This document shows positions 1-8,348 of a stretch of DNA of 64,000 nt, piece by piece. Under the pieces are notes generated by a model. The model was not told the DNA's origin. It did no database searches and saw only the letters and a program-made list of their open reading frames with translations. The first letter of the stretch is position 1. Every line of letters begins with the position of its first letter. This DNA comes from CAZFHA01 sp964518595 (GTDB lineage: Bacteria; Bacillota; Clostridia; Saccharofermentanales; Saccharofermentanaceae), in NCBI GenBank assembly GCA_964518595.1, contig CAZFHA010000010.1, positions 1 through 64,000 on the forward strand, in the 5' to 3' direction. A program made the translations under genes and the position numbers.

Positions 1-327
1 TTCCTTTTACATGGAGCTTACTTTTGCAATCTGGATTTTACCTTTTCAAGTGACCAAAATTTCAAAAGCCTCAATTGCAAAAGTAAATTCCACCCCTGTA
101 ACTCCGATGATTAGCCTACTTTTAACCCCTGAAAAATTGAAGTTAGTCCTACCAAAATATACTTCCACTAAGTCACTTACGAAGAAAAAACACTAAACTG
201 ATTTTTCATTCCCCTATTTCTCTGTGCAATAAAGATAGACCATCCATTATTAAATCAGTTTCTGTGTCCTTTTTTCCGAAATATTCATATAGCGGCTCCA
301 GACTCGATTAAATTTCCCACAATCCAC
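1..327. other. Gene-free stretch at the window start
   Basis: No convincing coding region is visible. A 61-codon open frame at 11-196 lacks a Shine-Dalgarno sequence and resembles no family I know. The segment is AT-rich and probably holds the end of an upstream gene region and the upstream promoter zone of pfp. I see no tRNA, repeat or known riboswitch in it. Confidence 0.5.
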
Positions 328-356
328 TGGGCAGATGGCCTAAAAAATGGTATTAT
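328..356 (+). promoter_or_regulatory. Candidate sigma-A promoter for pfp
   Basis: TGGGCA (328-333) and TATTAT (351-356) are separated by exactly 17 bases. The -35 matches the consensus at four of six positions and the -10 at five. It lies about 90 bases upstream of pfp, leaving room for the leader hairpin. This is pattern matching only. Confidence 0.35.
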
Positions 357-369
357 TTTTGTGGTTTAG

Positions 370-411
370 ACAGCTAAGAATTTGCCCCCTTTTTTGGGTG
401 TCTTAGGCTGT
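370..411 (+). promoter_or_regulatory. Leader hairpin upstream of pfp
   Basis: The arm ACAGCTAAGA (370-379) pairs with TCTTAGGCTGT (401-411), with one bulged C. A CCC/GGG inner stem lies around a T-rich loop. The hairpin lies in the presumed pfp 5' untranslated region. It is not followed directly by a T tract, so it looks more like an RNA-stability or regulatory element than a terminator. Confidence 0.4.
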
Positions 412-448
412 TATAAAGAAGGTCAACATTTTTCAGGAGGAGAAAATC

Positions 449-1705
449 ATGTCTATGTTAAAAGGTAATCTGATGTTTGGTCAGTCTGGTGGACCGACTT
501 CCGTCATCAACGCATCTGCCGCCGGTGTTTTTATTGAAGCACTAAAGCACAGTGATGTCATTGAAAATGTTTATGGAGCGGCTAACGGTATTGTAGGTAT
601 CTTAAATGAGAAATTTTATGATATCGGTCAAGAAGATCCAAAGGAGTTGGAATTATTAAAGTATACCCCTTCTTCCAGCCTAGGTTCTTGCCGTTATAAG
701 CTGGCTGATGCAGCTGTTGACGATACGGACTACAAGCGCATTCTCGAAGTCTTTAAGAAATATAACATTCGTTATTTTTTCTACAATGGCGGTAACGATT
801 CTATGGATACTTGCAATAAAATTTCTAAGTATCTCCAGAGTGCCGGTTATGACTGTCGGGTAATGGGTGTTCCCAAGACAATCGACAACGACTTGTTCGG
901 CACCGATCACTGCCCTGGCTTCTCATCTGCCGCCAAGTATATTGCCACTACAGTAATGGAAGTATATCTGGATGCTCGGGTATACGACACGGGAATGATC
1001 TGCGTTATCGAAATCATGGGCAGACATGCCGGCTGGTTAACCGCTGCTTCACGTCTTGCTACCGAAATGGGCTGCGGACCAGATTTGATTTATCTACCGG
1101 AAATCGCTTTCGATATCGACAAAATGTTAGCTGATGTTAAGGAAATCTACGCCAAAAACGGTAAAGTAATCATTGCCGTTTCTGAAGGTGTACAGACCAA
1201 AGACGGTAAATTCATCCCTGAACTAGTTGCCGCTGATGGTGATGTAGCCGTAGACTCCTTCGGTCACAAGCAATTAGGCGGTACAGCAGCTGTTCTGGCT
1301 GATTACTTGAAAAAGGCCACAGGTGCCAAGGTTCGCGGAATTGAACTCTCCTTAATGCAACGCTGTGCTTCACACTGTGCCTCACGTTCTGACTATGAAG
1401 AGTCCTTCATGGCTGGTCAAACCGCTGTTCAAAAGGCCTTAGAGGGCATGACCGACTATATGGTTGGCTTTGAGCGCGCTCCTGGAGATAAGTATGTCTG
1501 CAATATCAAGATGATTCCTCTCAATGATGTTGCTAATACCGAGAGTAAGCTCCCAAGAGAGTGGATCAATGAAGCTGGTAACTTTGTTAACGAAGAGTAT
1601 GTCAAATACGCCATGCCTTTGATAGCTGAAGAAACAGAACAGCCCAAAGAAAAAGGCTTACCTCGCTTTGCTAACCTAAAGAAAGTACTGGTTCAGACAA
1701 AGTAA
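449..1705 (+). CDS. pfp: Pyrophosphate-dependent 6-phosphofructokinase
   Basis: Phosphorylates fructose 6-phosphate in glycolysis. The 418-residue protein has the PFK fold signatures GGNDS (114-118), PKTIDND (142-148) and MGRHAGW (190-196). Two positions discriminate the phosphoryl donor in this family. Here they carry the PPi-type residues: Asp117 where ATP enzymes have Gly, and Lys143 in PKTIDND where ATP enzymes have Gly. PPi rather than ATP is therefore the likely donor, and the reaction would be reversible. The length fits the long PPi-PFK group rather than the roughly 320-residue bacterial PfkA. The start is set by AGGAGG at 435-440, 8 bases ahead of ATG. It is monocistronic, with a promoter and leader hairpin upstream and a strong terminator just after the stop. 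Confidence 0.9.
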   Translation: MSMLKGNLMFGQSGGPTSVINASAAGVFIEALKHSDVIENVYGAANGIVGILNEKFYDIGQEDPKELELLKYTPSSSLGSCRYKLADAAVDDTDYKRILEVFKKYNIRYFFYNGGNDSMDTCNKISKYLQSAGYDCRVMGVPKTIDNDLFGTDHCPGFSSAAKYIATTVMEVYLDARVYDTGMICVIEIMGRHAGWLTAASRLATEMGCGPDLIYLPEIAFDIDKMLADVKEIYAKNGKVIIAVSEGVQTKDGKFIPELVAADGDVAVDSFGHKQLGGTAAVLADYLKKATGAKVRGIELSLMQRCASHCASRSDYEESFMAGQTAVQKALEGMTDYMVGFERAPGDKYVCNIKMIPLNDVANTESKLPREWINEAGNFVNEEYVKYAMPLIAEETEQPKEKGLPRFANLKKVLVQTK

Positions 1706-1735
1706 GCTTTCGCTTCTATACGCTGGCTAATACTA

Positions 1736-1779
1736 AGACCCGCTACAAGGAAGGAGACTTCTTCGTAGCGGGTCTTTTT
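1736..1779 (+). terminator. Rho-independent terminator of pfp
   Basis: AGACCCGCTAC (1736-1746) pairs perfectly with GTAGCGGGTCT (1765-1775). The stem extends inward through a GAAG/CTTC pair and is followed by a short T tract. It closes the pfp transcription unit. Confidence 0.9.
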
Positions 1780-1900
1780 AGGTGTGCCCGACATGATCGA
1801 TAACTTGGTGGTGAAAATTCAATACAGGCCTGATATTTTTAGTGCGTTGCTAAATATGCGCAAAATTATTGGCGGTACCACGGTGGGAGTAACCTACCAC

Positions 1901-2620
1901 TCAGTAGGGTTTGGGCTTAAAACCAGACTTATTGCGCTTCTTTTTTGAGGCATTACTTCCCTTCTCTCCTGAACTTTTAGGCGCTGAAGGAGCACTTTTT
2001 ACAGAAGAGGGCTTAGGAGTCATTCGCCTCCGATAGGCTTTATCTGATGCTACAGCATAGCCAAAGAAGCCGAGCTTTCGCCCTCTGGCGAAATAGTCAC
2101 CATGAAGATAATGAACTAATCCAGCTTCCTCTAAACAGAGCTTCCCATCGGTATTCATGTACTTGGGATCAGCCGAAACTGCTACAATCTCTCCCAGAAA
2201 CAGATCATGAGTTCCCAAAGGTTGACGGGAAACAACTTTACAAGACAGCGACACCGGGGCTTCTTTAATTGCGGGAGTCCATCTTAAACCCTTAGCCTTA
2301 ACCGGCGTCAACTCCATCTGCGTAAACTTATCTTCCTTAGCGCCGGAACGAACACCACAATAGTCACAAGCCTTAGCTAAAGACTGGTTAACTAGATTTA
2401 CCACAAATTCCCCGCTTTCACAAATTAAGCCATAAGAATAGCGATTAGGGCGGATAGAAATAGAGACCATGGGTGGCTCTGAACAAACCGTACCCGTCCA
2501 GGCAATTGTAATTATATTAGGGCTTCCACTTTCCTGCCCTTGACAAGAAACCATCACCACAGGCACTGGATTTAGAAGTGGTGCTCCCGGCAAAATAATT
2601 CTGTCGTCTTCATTCATCAT
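1901..2620 (-). CDS. Flavin reductase-like (flavoredoxin) family protein
   Basis: A 239-residue protein resembling the FMN-binding flavin-reductase-like family (DIM6/NTAB, flavoredoxin). The N-terminal part contains the family-typical run beginning NPVPVVMVSCQ, then NIITIAWTGTVCSEPPMV and the ISIRPNRYSY segment (about 17-62). In known members these surround the FMN site. The core ends near residue 195. The last 40 or so residues are a low-complexity Ser/Lys/Pro tail (KKKRNKSGFKPKPY at the end) not typical of the family, perhaps an RNA- or surface-binding extension. A weak AGGA precedes ATG. The gene stands alone between the pfp terminator and the GNAT-MGMT gene. Redox partner and substrate cannot be told. 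Confidence 0.75.
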   Translation of the reverse strand: MMNEDDRIILPGAPLLNPVPVVMVSCQGQESGSPNIITIAWTGTVCSEPPMVSISIRPNRYSYGLICESGEFVVNLVNQSLAKACDYCGVRSGAKEDKFTQMELTPVKAKGLRWTPAIKEAPVSLSCKVVSRQPLGTHDLFLGEIVAVSADPKYMNTDGKLCLEEAGLVHYLHGDYFARGRKLGFFGYAVASDKAYRRRMTPKPSSVKSAPSAPKSSGEKGSNASKKKRNKSGFKPKPY

Positions 2621-2723
2621 ATGCTATCCTCTACTTACTGATATTCACTATTATAATTGGCAACTGTGCCCTTAGGCAATCATGACTTCCTACATAATCG
2701 ATTATCCAGACCTAGTGGCCGAT

Positions 2724-3854
2724 TTAGCAGCGCAAAAAGCCAAACATCTCATGTTCCAAGAGAAATTCCTTGTTCTCAATACCACCAGCAAAACCCACTA
2801 AATGACCATCCTTACCAATTACACGGTGGCAAGGAACAAAAATCGGCAGAGGATTCTCAGAACACGCCGCTCCTACCGCTCGGGCTAAATGGCGCGCCGC
2901 CACTTTGTCCCCCTCCGTAAGAATACGAGCGACATCCTCATAACTCCAAGTACTGCCATAAGGAATTTGAAGAAGTGCCTTCCAAACCTGCTTCTGAAAA
3001 TCACTTCCACGATCAAGACCCAATTTCACTGAAAATCGTGTTCGGCTCTTAGCAAAATACTCCTTTAATTCTTTGGCTCCTAAGGCTACGGCGGCGGGTA
3101 GCATGGAGAAATCAGCATGATATGTCCCCTTACTTTTAACCATACCATCTTTAGTTGCCGCACCAGATCTTACGGCAACAGCACGTACATAATCATCACT
3201 AATTTTTTCACCATATTGATAAAAATGCAAAAAATCAATACATGCGGCACCGCCACCTAAGGCAGCAAGCCCCTTAGCAAAGGGTACAAAAGCAACTCCA
3301 TAGTCAGGGTATTCCGAAATAAGCAAGGAGAATAGCCCGGCATCAACAAAGGTATCACACTTCTGATAAGCCTCTTCCAAAATAGCCTCTTGACGCATTC
3401 CGGCAGCCGTAGCCACCTGACCAAGCTCAGGAGAATCCGAAGCAATTAACCAAGATAATCGATGTAAGGATAAAGTGAAGAACGCATAATCCAATAGCTT
3501 CTTAACCATTTCAATCTGCAAAATTTCATAATTAATAGAAGTTGGATTGCTATCAAACTGATCAGAAGAAGAACTCCATTGCCACTTCTCAGCCAGCTGA
3601 CAGTAAATATAGGCATTCCGATGTTGGTAAGAAATATCCTCCAAACCTACAATAGCAAAGGGGGAATCACTCCCCTCAGAAATAACCATAAAGTAGCAGC
3701 TCGAAATAGGCACACCTCTGCCTTCTCTTCGTCTGGCATTAAGTTCTTTCAAAAATATATTAATATCTTTTTCGTTGACAAAACGAAAACCGGCAGCTTT
3801 CAGCCTAGCAGTATCCTGTAGGCGTAAAGGAGAAAGTTTGATCCTTTCGGGCAT
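2724..3854 (-). CDS. GNAT acetyltransferase fused to O6-alkylguanine-DNA alkyltransferase
   Basis: Two domains in one 376-residue chain. Residues 1 to about 160 look like a RimJ/RimL-type GNAT N-acetyltransferase (LRLQDTARLKAAGF at the start; GLEDISYQHRNAYIYCQL; the helix with LLDYAFFTLSLHRLSW). Residues from about 200 resemble an Ada/Ogt methyltransferase, with FQKQVWKALLQIPYGSTWSYEDVA and the active-site motif PCHRVIG, whose acceptor Cys is 342. That half should repair O6-methylguanine by suicidal alkyl transfer. The MGMT core is complete; the GNAT half may be divergent. The stop is 21 bases downstream of the lipoprotein gene, so the two could be co-transcribed. The acetyltransferase substrate is unknown. 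Confidence 0.85.
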   Translation of the reverse strand: MPERIKLSPLRLQDTARLKAAGFRFVNEKDINIFLKELNARRREGRGVPISSCYFMVISEGSDSPFAIVGLEDISYQHRNAYIYCQLAEKWQWSSSSDQFDSNPTSINYEILQIEMVKKLLDYAFFTLSLHRLSWLIASDSPELGQVATAAGMRQEAILEEAYQKCDTFVDAGLFSLLISEYPDYGVAFVPFAKGLAALGGGAACIDFLHFYQYGEKISDDYVRAVAVRSGAATKDGMVKSKGTYHADFSMLPAAVALGAKELKEYFAKSRTRFSVKLGLDRGSDFQKQVWKALLQIPYGSTWSYEDVARILTEGDKVAARHLARAVGAACSENPLPIFVPCHRVIGKDGHLVGFAGGIENKEFLLEHEMFGFLRC

Positions 3855-3875
3855 AGACTCACCCTCCTGATTATG

Positions 3876-5384
3876 CTAACTTTCTAACGCAATGGCTTCA
3901 AGGGCGGTAACAACGGAATCAACGGGCACCGCTTTATCTAGAATTGCCGAACTTTGGTCTACCAACATTCTATCAATTAAAGTAGCAATCTCTTTTTGAC
4001 TCGTTGCGGGATTTGTATAGCCTTCCCCCCAAGTATCCCGAAAAGCCAATAAGGACTCGGAAAAAGTTTCCTCACCCAACACCTTATCCCAAACCGATTC
4101 TGAATAGATCACGGGCAACAGTCCCATTGCCGGCTCCAAGCGAGCCGCCAAAAGCAAGGCATCCTCATCCAGAGCCATGAAAGCGGCAAAATCTGTGGCT
4201 ACTTGAGGCCATTTACATTGAGCCGATATGGCAATCGGATAAACAGTCTGAGCCGGCCGACCAATAGACTCTAAATTCTTAGTTGGTAAAGGAATAATAG
4301 CCAAATCAAAACCATTACTTTCCTGCCACCTAGGCAACTCCTCAGATCCGCCAACCCAGAAGCCTACACGGCCTTCACTTCTTGGATCAGTGGAAAGAAA
4401 GCTAGTCTGTGTTTCAGGAGATAAACTTTCGACAGCATAGCCACCAGAAACAAAATCTCGCAGTGCCAGTGTGGCTTCACCAAAGGCAGGATGTTCAAAA
4501 GCAAAACTCGACCCTGTATAGGTCATCCAACCAATTTCACTAGAGTAAGATGCAGGCAGAAAAGCAATTAGGTCTTTAGCTTGGTAAAAAGGCGAAAGAA
4601 GTCTTTGGCTATCACCCTCAATACCACCTTCCCCATAGGTCTTAAGCTTCTCACTAATGGTTATCAAACCTGCTATATCCACCCATGCAGGCAGTGCGTT
4701 AACTCCGGCAGCTGACAATAAAGACTGATTCACAAATAGAAGTTTAACACTAGCCTTGAAAGGAATACCATAAAGATTACCTTCAAGGGAACAGGCATCA
4801 AGTAAATGAGAAGGTAAATGTGCCGGCGATAGCAAAGCATTATTGGCTAAATAACTATTAAGTGAAAGTAACTTATCCTCTGCTAACAAGTTATTAAACT
4901 TATCTACATAGATGATATCCGGTAACGGTTCAGCTGACAGCCATTGATCAATAGCAGAATCCTCTGCACCGGTAATCGGTGTATTCACCACTTCCAAGGC
5001 AAAATCTGACTCAAAGTTATTTAGCACTTGCAAATCCATCGTCCATACATTCTCTTCACCCGTCCATCCCCCAGATTGCTTAGCTTTATAGAGCTTTGCT
5101 ATATAGTCTAAGGTCTGGGCAGAAAAAGGGCTAGCAATTCGAAAAGACATATCCTCACCGACTTCACTGGGGGAAGAAGTACTCATCTCTCCGCTACTAT
5201 TTATAGTGGACGAATCAGTTATACCATTAGAAACAGACATTTCAGGAAAATCACTATCTAAACGGGGAGCACACCCAGAAAAGAACAAAGCTAAAACCAG
5301 TAGCAACAAGCCTAGTAAAGAACCGTCTAATCGAAATATTATCATTGTAGACTGCTTTTTTCTAATCACAAAGTTAACCACCAT
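3876..5384 (-). CDS. Extracellular solute-binding lipoprotein (ABC-type, family 1), orphan
   Basis: A 502-residue protein with a hydrophobic leader ending in a lipobox-like FFSGC; Cys38 would be lipidated. A Ser/Thr-rich linker follows. The body reads like a CUT1-type sugar or oligosaccharide binding protein: VDKFNNLLAEDKLLSLNSY, GIPFKASVKLLFVN, and GFDLAIIPLPT near the C-terminal half. No permease or ATPase gene lies next to it, so the transporter partner is unknown. The start is uncertain. Neither the first ATG at 5384 nor the internal ATG at 5345 (before MIIFRLDG) has a good ribosome site, and the internal one would give a more usual signal peptide. Confidence 0.75.
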   Translation of the reverse strand: MVVNFVIRKKQSTMIIFRLDGSLLGLLLLVLALFFSGCAPRLDSDFPEMSVSNGITDSSTINSSGEMSTSSPSEVGEDMSFRIASPFSAQTLDYIAKLYKAKQSGGWTGEENVWTMDLQVLNNFESDFALEVVNTPITGAEDSAIDQWLSAEPLPDIIYVDKFNNLLAEDKLLSLNSYLANNALLSPAHLPSHLLDACSLEGNLYGIPFKASVKLLFVNQSLLSAAGVNALPAWVDIAGLITISEKLKTYGEGGIEGDSQRLLSPFYQAKDLIAFLPASYSSEIGWMTYTGSSFAFEHPAFGEATLALRDFVSGGYAVESLSPETQTSFLSTDPRSEGRVGFWVGGSEELPRWQESNGFDLAIIPLPTKNLESIGRPAQTVYPIAISAQCKWPQVATDFAAFMALDEDALLLAARLEPAMGLLPVIYSESVWDKVLGEETFSESLLAFRDTWGEGYTNPATSQKEIATLIDRMLVDQSSAILDKAVPVDSVVTALEAIALES

Positions 5385-5482
5385 TTGCTTTTTTAATCAT
5401 TATATCATGAATCAACAGGCAAAATTTTAGTTGGAAATATTTATCTGCAAGATTAGCACGAAATCAACAATTCATCGGTAGA

Positions 5483-5508
5483 AGAAAAAGGCAACAAAAA
5501 AAGTTGCC
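5483..5508 (-). terminator. Terminator after tRNA-Thr
   Basis: On the minus strand GGCAAC (5508-5503) pairs with GTTGCC (5495-5490) and is followed by TTTTTC. It lies 20 bases past the tRNA 3' end and would end that transcript. Confidence 0.8.
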
Positions 5509-5528
5509 TGCAAAAGACAACTTTTAGA

Positions 5529-5603
5529 TGGAGCCGATGGTGAGAATCGAACTCACGGCCTATTCATTACGAGTGAATTGCTCTACCCCTGAGCCACATC
5601 GGC
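5529..5603 (-). tRNA. tRNA-Thr (anticodon CGU)
   Basis: A full cloverleaf is readable. Acceptor GCCGATG pairs with CATCGGC, followed by discriminator U and an encoded CCA. The D arm is GCTC...GAGC, the anticodon arm ATTCA-CTCGTAA-TGAAT gives anticodon CGT, and the T arm is GTGAG-TTCGATT-CTCAC. It decodes ACG threonine codons. It has its own promoter (5642-5670) and terminator (5483-5508). Confidence 0.95.
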
Positions 5604-5607
5604 ATGT

Positions 5608-5631
5608 CCCAATAATCCAAATATTATTGGG
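5608..5631 (-). promoter_or_regulatory. Perfect hairpin in the tRNA-Thr leader
   Basis: CCCAATAAT (5608-5616) and ATTATTGGG (5623-5631) form a perfect nine-base-pair stem with a six-base loop. It starts near the expected transcription start and ends four bases before the mature tRNA. It could protect or guide RNase P processing of the precursor. This is inferred from sequence alone. Confidence 0.5.
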
Positions 5632-5641
5632 GACGAATAAA

Positions 5642-5670
5642 ACTATACAAAGATACTGACAATCTGTCAA
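5642..5670 (-). promoter_or_regulatory. Sigma-A promoter of tRNA-Thr
   Basis: On the minus strand TTGACA (5670-5665) and TATAGT (5647-5642) are spaced 17 bases apart. The -35 is perfect and overlaps the TGA stop codon of mtaD. This gives the tRNA independent expression from within the end of the upstream gene. Confidence 0.8.
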
Positions 5671-7016
5671 GCAAATTGCGTGATAAAATTTGCACGAGCA
5701 GCGGTTTCAGCCTTAACTTTCTCCAAATCAATGGTAGTTAGCTCACCTTTATATTTAACAAAGTGACCAGCAATCATTACCGACTCTACTGCATCAGCAC
5801 CGGCACTATATACCAGAGCTGAAATCGGATCTCCTAAAGGCCACATAGAGGGTCTGTCATAGTCAACAATTTGCAAATCCGCTGCCATGCCTTCTTTAAT
5901 GTAGCCACAATCTTTGAAACCCATCCCAACATAACCATTCCGAGTAGCCATAGTTAAAGCTTCACCCGCTGTCAAAAGCTGAGGATTGTAAGAACTCCCC
6001 TTTGCTAAAAAGGAAGCCAGACGCATCTCCTGATACATGTCGGTATTATTATTACTGGCACAGCCATCAGTTCCGAGGGAAACATTGATCTTGTGTTTTT
6101 TCATCGCCTCTACCGGCGCAATACCCGAAGCAAGCTTCATATTACTAGAAGGATTATGGGCCACAGATACCTTAGCCGCAGCAAGAATAGCCATATCTTC
6201 CTCTGTAAGATGAACACCATGTGCCGCCATACAGGGTCGATCAAAAATACCAAAATCTGCCAAAGCTGCCGGTGGTGTCTTACCATACTTCTCTATACAC
6301 TGCTGCACTTCGGTTCTTGTTTCAGAAACGTGGACATGAATTGCCACATCAGCCTCCGCAGCCACTTTAACCATTTCTGGATACAGTTCCCGAGGATAAA
6401 GATAAATTGAATGAACCATCATTGAAGTGCGTAAAAGTCCACTGCCAGCCCCGTGAAAAGACTTTTTAAAAGCCTGCAAAGAGGCTAAATCAGTATGCCA
6501 ACCAGTCTCATCTGTATATTTTCCATCTGCACAAATATTCATTCTAAATCCACTTTGTAACGCAGCACAAGCAGTTTCATCAGACATAAAATACATATCG
6601 GCCGCAGCACCTGTTCCACCTGAAATCATCTCAGCCATACCTAGAAGACTGGCAAAATAGATGTCTTCTTTGCGCAAATGAGACTCCCTAGGCAAAATAT
6701 GATTAAATAGCCAATCTTCCAAAGCCATATCATCAGCAGAATTACGCATAAGTACCATTGGAATATGAGTGTGAGCATTAGCAAAGGTCGGTAAGAGCAG
6801 TTTATTTTTTCCACTGTATTCGTCATAGCCAATTTGCGTTCCACCAGCTTCCCGCTTAGCTTCCATCAGAGCCCTGACAGCCAAATTACGGTCTTGCCCA
6901 ACATAAGTGATTTTATCACCATTAACTGCCACAAAACCATTACTAATGACCTCAATATCACCATCAATAGTAGGCGTTACAATTGTAAAATCTTTAAACA
7001 AAACTGTTCTAGACAT
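5667..7016 (-). CDS. mtaD: 5-methylthioadenosine/S-adenosylhomocysteine deaminase
   Basis: Amidohydrolase-superfamily deaminase, 449 residues, matching the MtaD/SsnA/DadD group in length. The metal site is visible: NAHTH (His82, His84), HVHVSET (His229, Glu232), AHNPSSNMKLASG (His287) and GTDGCASNN (Asp317). Family members deaminate S-adenosylhomocysteine, methylthioadenosine or 5'-deoxyadenosine to the inosyl compound. Which one is preferred here cannot be read. The gene lies 15 bases downstream of ahcY and shares its direction, so co-transcription is likely. This supports SAH salvage, possibly through S-inosylhomocysteine. Confidence 0.88.
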   Translation of the reverse strand: MSRTVLFKDFTIVTPTIDGDIEVISNGFVAVNGDKITYVGQDRNLAVRALMEAKREAGGTQIGYDEYSGKNKLLLPTFANAHTHIPMVLMRNSADDMALEDWLFNHILPRESHLRKEDIYFASLLGMAEMISGGTGAAADMYFMSDETACAALQSGFRMNICADGKYTDETGWHTDLASLQAFKKSFHGAGSGLLRTSMMVHSIYLYPRELYPEMVKVAAEADVAIHVHVSETRTEVQQCIEKYGKTPPAALADFGIFDRPCMAAHGVHLTEEDMAILAAAKVSVAHNPSSNMKLASGIAPVEAMKKHKINVSLGTDGCASNNNTDMYQEMRLASFLAKGSSYNPQLLTAGEALTMATRNGYVGMGFKDCGYIKEGMAADLQIVDYDRPSMWPLGDPISALVYSAGADAVESVMIAGHFVKYKGELTTIDLEKVKAETAARANFITQFA

Positions 7017-7031
7017 AAGCGCTGCTCTCCT

Positions 7032-8306
7032 TTAAATATCCCAAGTAGAGATATAATGCTCCTGTTCTGCCGAAAGACAGTCAATATTAATATCACGTGC
7101 TTCAAGAAAAAATTCAGCAACACGATCGTCAATTTCTTTAGGTGTCTGATAAACCTTCTTAGACAAAGCTTTACCATGTTCAGCAATATAGCGCGCACTT
7201 TGTGCCTGCAAGGAAAAACTCATGTCCATAATCTCTGCCGGATGACCATCACCTGCCGCTAAGTTGACCAAGCGCCCCTGACCAATAACACAGATGGTGC
7301 GACCATCTAAGAGTTTGTACCCATCAATATTAGATCGGAGTTCTGTATGTGAGACTGACATCTTCTTAAGCTGAGGCAAATTAATCTCCACATCAAAATG
7401 CCCCGCATTACAAAGGATTGCTCCGTCTTTCATCTTCGTGAAATGTGCACTGGTAATAACATCTTTACAACCGGTAACAGTAACAAAAATATCACCCAAA
7501 CCAGCTGCCTCATCCATTGACATTACTTCATAACCTTCCATTATTGCTTCGCAAGCACACACAGGATCGATTTCTGTTACTATCACTCTGGCACCTAGCC
7601 CCTTGGCTCGCAAAGCAATACCCTTACCGCACATGCCAAATCCAGCCACTACCACATTCTTACCGGATACCATCAGATTAGTACTATTCATAATGGCGGT
7701 CCAGGCTGACTGACCAGTTCCATAGCGGTTATCAAAAAGGTGCTTACAGCGGGCATCATTAACAGCAATCACTGGGTAAGCAAGTCGGCCTTCCTTTTCA
7801 AGAATTTGCAAACGATGCACACCTGTAGTGGTCTCTTCACAACCACCGATTAAATTCTTAAGCAAATGGCTATGGGTAGTATGTAATAACTGAGCGAAAT
7901 CACCACCATCATCAATAATAATGTCTGGTTCCAAAGCAAGGGTTAAAGATAAGTGTTCCAGGTATTCTTCTGGATTAGCGCCATGAAGACAGTAAACACG
8001 CATCCCCTCGGCGGCCAAAGCTGCGGCCACATCATCCTGGGTTGAGAGCGGATTACAGCCAGTAAGCGCAACTTCAGCACCACCTGCCTGCAAAACCTTA
8101 GCAAGACACGCCGTCTTCGCCTCAACATGAACACTAACCGCAATTTTCATTCCGGCAAAAGGTTGCTCAGCAATAAGTTCTTCTTCAATACGTCTAAGAA
8201 CCGGCATATTATTATATGCCCAATCAATTTTTTGTTTTCCCTGAGGGGCAAGTCTAATATCTCGAACTAAATATTCTGGTACCAAGGTATCTTTATTTAC
8301 TGGCAT
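7032..8306 (-). CDS. ahcY: Adenosylhomocysteinase (or S-inosylhomocysteine hydrolase)
   Basis: SAH-hydrolase family, 424 residues, matching the shorter archaeal/thermophile-type enzymes. Visible are DDGGD (132-136), CEETTTG (Glu158), the catalytic pair Lys188/Asp192 in NDARCKHLFDNRYGTGQS, and the NAD-binding loop GFGMCGKG (222-229). The C-terminal NAD-contacting region is present. It splits S-adenosylhomocysteine, or in some organisms S-inosylhomocysteine, to homocysteine and a nucleoside. It lies between punA and mtaD, both of which act on the neighbouring metabolites. The SAH versus SIH specificity cannot be decided from the sequence by eye. Confidence 0.88.
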   Translation of the reverse strand: MPVNKDTLVPEYLVRDIRLAPQGKQKIDWAYNNMPVLRRIEEELIAEQPFAGMKIAVSVHVEAKTACLAKVLQAGGAEVALTGCNPLSTQDDVAAALAAEGMRVYCLHGANPEEYLEHLSLTLALEPDIIIDDGGDFAQLLHTTHSHLLKNLIGGCEETTTGVHRLQILEKEGRLAYPVIAVNDARCKHLFDNRYGTGQSAWTAIMNSTNLMVSGKNVVVAGFGMCGKGIALRAKGLGARVIVTEIDPVCACEAIMEGYEVMSMDEAAGLGDIFVTVTGCKDVITSAHFTKMKDGAILCNAGHFDVEINLPQLKKMSVSHTELRSNIDGYKLLDGRTICVIGQGRLVNLAAGDGHPAEIMDMSFSLQAQSARYIAEHGKALSKKVYQTPKEIDDRVAEFFLEARDINIDCLSAEQEHYISTWDI

Positions 8307-8348
8307 ATTAAAACCTCTCTAGAAATAGATAGCACTATCGAATTACGA

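Noticed and set aside
11..196. Open frame of 61 codons at the window start
   Set aside because: No ribosome site, no family resemblance, and it lies in an AT-rich gap. Not listed as a gene.
2657..2920. Plus-strand frame of 87 codons opposite the MGMT domain
   Set aside because: It is a shadow of the GNAT-MGMT gene in another frame and has no ribosome site.
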